Source of the DNA: Alkalibacillus flavidus
GTDB taxonomy: Bacteria > Bacillota > Bacilli > Bacillales > Alkalibacillaceae
Direction of reading: 5' to 3'
Assembly (NCBI RefSeq): GCF_040545925.1
Contig: NZ_JBEPMX010000005.1
Location: 1-64,000 of the forward strand
DNA length: 64,000 nucleotides
Below, piece after piece: positions 59,746 to 64,000 of this stretch (its first letter is position 1; each line of letters opens with the position of its first letter). The notes below the pieces were generated by a model. The model searched no databases. It was not told the origin of the DNA and saw nothing but the letters and a program-made list of their open reading frames with translations. The position numbers and the translations under genes were made by a program.

Positions 59746-60720
59746 ATGACTTTACAATTTGATTATGAAGATGTGCAACTCATTCCGAATAAATGTGTCG
59801 TCGAAAGCCGTAAAGAATGTGACCCGTCGATTCAGTTTGGCCCACATTGGTTTCGCCTTCCAGTGGTCCCAGCCAATATGCAGACGATTATTGACGAAGA
59901 GCTTGCTGTCACACTAGCAGAAAACAACTATTTTTACGTGATGCACCGCTTCAATCCTGAACGTCGCTTTGAGTTCGTCCAAACAATGCACGAGCGCGAC
60001 TTAATCTCATCGATTAGCGTCGGGGTTAAACAAGATGACATCACGTTAATCCATGACTTAAAAGAAGCATCACTAACACCCGATTATATCACGATCGACA
60101 TCGCGCACGGCCATTCAGACGCTGTGATTGATATGATCCGAACAATCAAACAAGCGCTTCCGACATCCTTTGTCATCGCTGGTAACGTCGGAACCCCTCA
60201 AGGTGTGACTGAACTAGAACAAGCAGGCGCAGATGCGACCAAAGTTGGGATCGGACCGGGCAAAGCATGTATTACGAAACTCAAAACCGGCTTCGGTACT
60301 GGCGGCTGGCAACTAAGTGCGATCGAATGGTGCGCACAAGTCGCAACAAAACCCATCGTCGCAGATGGCGGCATACGCACACATGGCGATATCGCGAAAT
60401 CGATTCGGTTCGGCGCCTCTATGGTCATGGTCGGTTCCCTGTTCGCAGGCCATGACGAATCGCCAGGCGAACTCATCACCGTTGACGGAGAACCTTACAA
60501 AACATACTTCGGCTCGGCTTCTGAATTTCAAAAAGGCGAACGAAAAAATGTCGAAGGCAAAAAGCTTCACGTTCCTTACAAAGGGGCATTACAAGACACG
60601 CTCACAAGCATGACTGAAGATCTGCAATCAGCGATTTCTTATGCAGGTGGCACTGACCTTGAATCATTAAAAACAGTAGATTACTGCCTTGTTAAAAATA
60701 CGATTCGAAACGGTGACTAA
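59746..60720 (+). CDS. guaC: GMP reductase
   Basis: NADPH-dependent conversion of GMP to IMP, the purine-salvage route from guanine to adenine nucleotides. It has 324 residues and an IMPDH-like TIM barrel without CBS domains. The catalytic Cys is in KVGIGPGKACITK, phosphate binding is in VADGGIRTHGDIAKSI, and the start is FDYEDVQLIPNKC. ATG 59746 follows TTAGGAGAG; the longer frame to 59653 is unsupported. Confidence 0.95.
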   Translation: MTLQFDYEDVQLIPNKCVVESRKECDPSIQFGPHWFRLPVVPANMQTIIDEELAVTLAENNYFYVMHRFNPERRFEFVQTMHERDLISSISVGVKQDDITLIHDLKEASLTPDYITIDIAHGHSDAVIDMIRTIKQALPTSFVIAGNVGTPQGVTELEQAGADATKVGIGPGKACITKLKTGFGTGGWQLSAIEWCAQVATKPIVADGGIRTHGDIAKSIRFGASMVMVGSLFAGHDESPGELITVDGEPYKTYFGSASEFQKGERKNVEGKKLHVPYKGALQDTLTSMTEDLQSAISYAGGTDLESLKTVDYCLVKNTIRNGD

Positions 60721-60792
60721 TGCTTTGACAACATCGAAGTCGTATCGGTTATACTAATAAGACATAGTGTTAACCGAGAAGGAGTGACTTCA

Positions 60793-61941
60793 TTGTCCAA
60801 ACAATCGATCCATACACAAATCGTCCATCAAAAAATTGACCAAACCGAAGCAACGACGTCTAAAACGACACCCATTTATCAGACGTCCGCTTTTACATTC
60901 CGCGACCTCGATCATATTGAACAATACTATGCCGGTGAGGTTCCGTATTTATATACACGCGAAAACAATCCGAACACTGCCGAATTAGGCCAAACGATTG
61001 CAGAGCTAGAACAAGCACCAGCCGGCGTCGCGTCGTCATCCGGGATTTCTGCAATTATGGCAGGCATTCTTGCCGTCGCTCAAGCTGGCGATCATATTGT
61101 GGCAGCTGAAGACTTATATGGTGGAACACAACAACTTATTACAAAACAACTCGCTAGTTTAGGCATCGATTATACGTTAGTCGATTTCAGCTCGAACGAT
61201 GCCATTACTGACGCGATCCAACCAAACACCAAACTGTTGTACACTGAATCCATAACAAACCCTTTTTTACGCGTTGAGGCGATCGAAAGCTTAGTCCAAA
61301 TCGCTCGTGATCATCAAATTAAAACAATGGTCGACAACACATTTGCAACACCGTACTTATTACAACCTTACACACTTGGTGTGGACCTTGTAGCTCATAG
61401 TGCTACCAAATATTTAGGCGGTCATAGTGACGTCACATCGGGCGTTATCGTTGGTGATCCAGACTTAATTGCTAAAGCGAATCAGAAAGTTGTCGGACTC
61501 GGCATGAACTTAAGCCCTTATGAAGCATGGTTGACAGTCCGAGGGGTTAAAACGCTCGCTTTACGGATGCGCGAACAATCCGCCAATGCGAAACAAGTCG
61601 CAACGCATTTAAGCGAAAACAACGGCGTTAAACACGTTTACTACCCTGAATTCGTTTCACATCATGGTAACGGCGCCATTGTCACGATCGAATTGGCGCA
61701 CAACCTTGATGTTACGACATTTTTTAAGTCACTTGGCTGGATAAAAATCGCACCGACATTAGCGGGGGTTGAAACGACAGTCTCATACCCTAGCAAAACG
61801 TCGCACCGCGCCCTTACAGATGAGGAGCGAAATAAGCTTGGCATCAATGATTACGTCGTCCGAATTTCAATTGGCATCGAAGAAGGCGATGATATCGTCG
61901 ACCAACTCAACCAAGCCATCACTGCGGCTAAAACAGTATAA
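60793..61941 (+). CDS. Cystathionine gamma-lyase/gamma-synthase family PLP enzyme
   Basis: A 382-residue enzyme of the Cys/Met metabolism PLP family. The PLP lysine is in HSATKYLGGHSDVTSG near residue 201. Tyr residues for phosphate binding are in YLYTRENNPN, and ETTVSYPSKTSH lies near the C-terminus. Family members act in transsulfuration (MccB, MetI/MetC) or methionine breakdown, and sequence alone does not decide. TTG at 60793 follows GAAGGAG by eight bases; a GTG at 60784 overlaps that site. An inverted repeat CGGTTA/TAACCG precedes it. Confidence 0.88.
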   Translation: MSKQSIHTQIVHQKIDQTEATTSKTTPIYQTSAFTFRDLDHIEQYYAGEVPYLYTRENNPNTAELGQTIAELEQAPAGVASSSGISAIMAGILAVAQAGDHIVAAEDLYGGTQQLITKQLASLGIDYTLVDFSSNDAITDAIQPNTKLLYTESITNPFLRVEAIESLVQIARDHQIKTMVDNTFATPYLLQPYTLGVDLVAHSATKYLGGHSDVTSGVIVGDPDLIAKANQKVVGLGMNLSPYEAWLTVRGVKTLALRMREQSANAKQVATHLSENNGVKHVYYPEFVSHHGNGAIVTIELAHNLDVTTFFKSLGWIKIAPTLAGVETTVSYPSKTSHRALTDEERNKLGINDYVVRISIGIEEGDDIVDQLNQAITAAKTV

Positions 61942-61942
61942 A

Positions 61943-61983
61943 AATAAAGCGAAGGCTATTAAATCAGCCTTCGCTTTATTTTA
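61943..61983. terminator. Bidirectional terminator (PLP enzyme / HAD)
   Basis: AATAAAGCGAAGGCT and AGCCTTCGCTTTATT form a perfect 15-bp stem between convergent genes. Confidence 0.93.
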
Positions 61984-62754
61984 TATTAACCCTAATCGCT
62001 CTAACCCCTGTTTAATTCCATCATGATCAGCTTCTGCTGTGACATAATTGGCCGCTTCTTTTGCACGATCATGACCATTTCCCATCGCCACACTTTGGTC
62101 GAATGACGATAACATTTCTAAATCATTAATCGAATCGCCAAACACAACAACTCGATCACGCGGCAAGCCAACGTCTTCTAACACATAGCCAATCCCTTCA
62201 GCTTTCGAACCACCTGACGGAATGACATCAACTGAATAAGCATGCCAACGCATAAAATCAAAATCCGGATAGCGTTCAACGTATTCTTTTTCCTCACCAT
62301 CTTCACAAAACAATAACGCTTGATAAATGTCACGGTCTTTGTAGGCTGGATCATAATCAGCTGTTTGCCCAAGCTTAAGGGTCGCCATACTCTCAGACAC
62401 AAACACACTTGATTGAACATTCGCTTTCATATTTTCATGATCTAAATACACAACAGGATGATCATTTCCAACGGCATGCTCAACCAAATGATGTAGACTA
62501 TCCGGATTTAACGCATGACGATACACCGCTTCACCATTTGAGACGGCATATTGCCCGTTAAAACTAACATACGTCTCAATACCTAATTGTTTTCGAATAT
62601 GTTCATACATAAACGGCGCGCGCCCTGTTGCAATCGCGACGATATGACCGTTATCTTTTAATGTTTGCACAGCTTTGACCGCTGATTCAGGTACTTGTTT
62701 TGATGAATTAAGTAATGTTCCATCTAAATCAAAAAAGATAATATGTTGTTCCAT
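61981..62754 (-). CDS. Cof-type HAD-IIB family phosphatase
   Basis: A 257-residue HAD phosphatase. Motif I is IIFFDLDGTLLNSS, motif II IATGRAP, motif III SKAEGIGYVLE (Lys), and motif IV VVFGDSINDLEMLSS. The type IIB cap lies between motifs II and III. Members dephosphorylate sugar phosphates, FMN or similar compounds. ATG 62754 follows GGAGGAGA; the frame to 62835 is not supported. Confidence 0.92.
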   Translation of the reverse strand: MEQHIIFFDLDGTLLNSSKQVPESAVKAVQTLKDNGHIVAIATGRAPFMYEHIRKQLGIETYVSFNGQYAVSNGEAVYRHALNPDSLHHLVEHAVGNDHPVVYLDHENMKANVQSSVFVSESMATLKLGQTADYDPAYKDRDIYQALLFCEDGEEKEYVERYPDFDFMRWHAYSVDVIPSGGSKAEGIGYVLEDVGLPRDRVVVFGDSINDLEMLSSFDQSVAMGNGHDRAKEAANYVTAEADHDGIKQGLERLGLI

Positions 62755-62862
62755 GTTGTCTCCTCCATTTTCGTAATCATGACGTTTCCAATCAAATTTT
62801 AACATAGGAAAGCAAACCACAGGTGGCCGGTGCAAAAAAGTTAGTCATTCCTAGCAAATAAC

Positions 62863-62891
62863 TTGTTATTCGTGCGTAATTTTGGTACAGT
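62863..62891 (+). promoter_or_regulatory. Promoter of the dapA leader
   Basis: -35 TTGTTA (62863-62868), 17-bp spacer, -10 TACAGT (62886-62891), placed 40 bases before the lysine aptamer. Confidence 0.65.
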
Positions 62892-62930
62892 AAAGTTACA
62901 ATTAAAACAGTTCTTATTTTAAACTTTTAA

Positions 62931-63168
62931 AGTAAGGATAGAGGCGCAAACACCATGAGTACTTATGTTGAGGAGAGTGAGCTCTTGCGACGCATAAGGA
63001 AAGGGGGATTTGCCGAAGCTTTATGGTTCTCACAACCGTAAAGCTGGTTCTGTGTTAAATAAATACAGAGCTGTCATATAGGCGACTATATGGAGGGCTA
63101 TCTCTGACTTAGAACAAATTGACGTTCTAAAGCAACAACGAGCCCCGTCGCTTCGTTGTTGCTTTTTT
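62931..63168 (+). promoter_or_regulatory. Lysine riboswitch (L-box) with terminator
   Basis: The leader contains the conserved L-box blocks. AGGATAGAGGCGCAAACACC with GAGTA begins it, then AAGGGGGATTTGCCGAAGC and the CTGGTTCTGTG region. It closes with GGAGGGCTATCTCTGACTT, which pairs with the start. A terminator AAGCAACAACGA/TCGTTGTTGCTT followed by T (63130-63168) is the expression platform. Lysine binding should stop transcription of dapA. Confidence 0.93.
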
Positions 63169-63221
63169 GGTCCTCCACACCTAGAAGGACACAATAAATA
63201 ATTTAAAAGGTGTGTGATTAG

Positions 63222-64000
63222 ATGAATTTCGGTCAAGTGATTACAGCGATGGTAACGCCATTCGATCAACAAGGCAATGTTGATTTTGAAGCAACACGAA
63301 CGCTGATTAACTACTTATTAAACAACAGAACAGATGGGTTAGTGGTTGCTGGAACAACAGGCGAATCCCCGACGTTAACACATGAAGAAAAATTACAACT
63401 ATTCCGCTTTGTCACAGAAGAAGTCAACGGGCGGGTGCCAGTGATTGCGAACACAGGATCAAACAACACCCGCGCATCGATCCAACTGTCACAAGAAGCA
63501 GAAGCAATCGGTGTCGACGCCATCATGCTTGTTACACCTTATTACAACAAACCGTCACAGGAAGGCATGTATCAGCATTTTAGTACGATCGCAAATAGCG
63601 TCGAACTTCCAGTCATGCTTTATAATATTCCTGGACGTAGCGCTGTTGGAATGAGCGCAGATACGATCATTCGCTTATCACAAGTCGACAATATCGTATC
63701 TATCAAAGAAGCAAGCGGCGATCTAGATCAAGTCACAACAATTATTAATCAAACAGATGATGCCTTCACACTGTACACAGGTGAAGATAGCCAGACGTTA
63801 CCGACGTTTGCTGTCGGCGGTGCAGGTGTTGTGTCTGTATCATCGCATATCATCGGTAATGAAATGCAAGACATGCTCAATGCTCATCGCAACGGCGACA
63901 CAGCCTATGCTGCTAAAATGCACGGCTATGTCATGCCATTTATGAATGCGATGTTCTCAGCACCAAGCCCGACACCAGTTAAAGAAGCTCTTAATCAAAT
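63222..64000 (+). CDS. dapA: 4-hydroxy-tetrahydrodipicolinate synthase (partial, runs off window)
   Basis: First committed enzyme of lysine and dipicolinate synthesis, condensing pyruvate with aspartate semialdehyde. The visible 259 residues have the start GQVITAMVTPFDQQGN, VVAGTTGESPTLTHEEK, the catalytic Tyr in LYNIPGRSAVGM, and the Schiff-base Lys in VSIKEASGD near residue 163. The frame is open at 64000; about 30 residues are missing by comparison with family length. It is controlled by the upstream lysine riboswitch. In a spore former it also supplies dipicolinate. Confidence 0.95.
   Translation, partial: MNFGQVITAMVTPFDQQGNVDFEATRTLINYLLNNRTDGLVVAGTTGESPTLTHEEKLQLFRFVTEEVNGRVPVIANTGSNNTRASIQLSQEAEAIGVDAIMLVTPYYNKPSQEGMYQHFSTIANSVELPVMLYNIPGRSAVGMSADTIIRLSQVDNIVSIKEASGDLDQVTTIINQTDDAFTLYTGEDSQTLPTFAVGGAGVVSVSSHIIGNEMQDMLNAHRNGDTAYAAKMHGYVMPFMNAMFSAPSPTPVKEALNQ

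Overview
The window is a chromosomal segment of a spore-forming Bacillaceae bacterium, probably a halophilic or halotolerant relative of Bacillus. A 16S rRNA 5' end, a gamma-type spore protein (sspE), PdaA (spore-cortex lactam synthesis), MreBH, PerR and a lysine riboswitch before dapA support this. Many acidic proteins, an OpuA-type osmolyte importer, carnitine-to-betaine conversion and several cation antiporters suggest a salty habitat (inference). No phage, IS transposase, integrase or CRISPR array is visible.

Layout. 1-1000: 16S rRNA 5' end on the minus strand with four tandem promoters. 1-20 kb: a block collinear with the Bacillus subtilis ygxA-ygzB-perR-bcp-gsaB-ygaE-ygaD-ygaC-sspE-mutY-yfhP-yfhH-recX-yfhF region. 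It also holds a cobalamin adenosyltransferase, a 2-hydroxyacid dehydrogenase, a small K+ channel and a yeaC/yeaD/yebA-like operon. 20-23 kb: a tRNA-like structured segment, a GNAT gene and a yxlEFG-like ABC exporter. 23-32 kb: a complete-looking type IV pilus locus, with pilB-pilC-pilA and pilD-pilM-pilN-pilO on one strand and three overlapping prepilin-like genes diverging. Two related MITE-like repeats sit in or beside it. 32-41 kb: housekeeping genes (AlkA-like glycosylase, pdaA, YuiF-like antiporter, OsmC, MFS, yfkH-yfkI-yfkJ-like genes, HAD, YkgJ). 41-48 kb: yflJ-like gene, mreBH, K+/H+ antiporter, PAS-GGDEF cyclase, FAD/Rieske oxidoreductase. 48-56 kb: TetR-controlled carnitine module (BKACE enzyme, L-carnitine dehydrogenase, betainyl-CoA thioesterase, OpuA-like ABC importer) followed by a CocE-type hydrolase. 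56-64 kb: a repeat-built coiled-coil protein, CAP protein, tRNA-Ala(GGC), yjbQ, guaC, a cystathionine gamma-lyase-type enzyme, a Cof-type HAD, and a lysine riboswitch with dapA running off the end.

The most unusual signal is not a gene. Six intergenic gaps contain arrays of short, mostly palindromic cores repeated at exactly 21 bp, 32 units in all with no phase slip. The cores fall into three classes: TTGAWTCAA, STTATNNNATAAS and its variants, and TTATCGGCGAA. The spacers are unrelated. Five arrays lie immediately to the left, in chromosome coordinates, of an intrinsic-terminator hairpin whatever the direction of the neighbouring genes. Two arrays flank the lone tRNA gene. The 21-bp period equals two helical turns, so all cores face one side of the DNA. 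I do not recognise this as a named repeat family.

A second regulatory design is clear in the carnitine region. The same 14-bp ACCGTC-type operator lies inside the 17-bp promoter spacer of both the tetR gene and the catabolic operon, with a third copy downstream.
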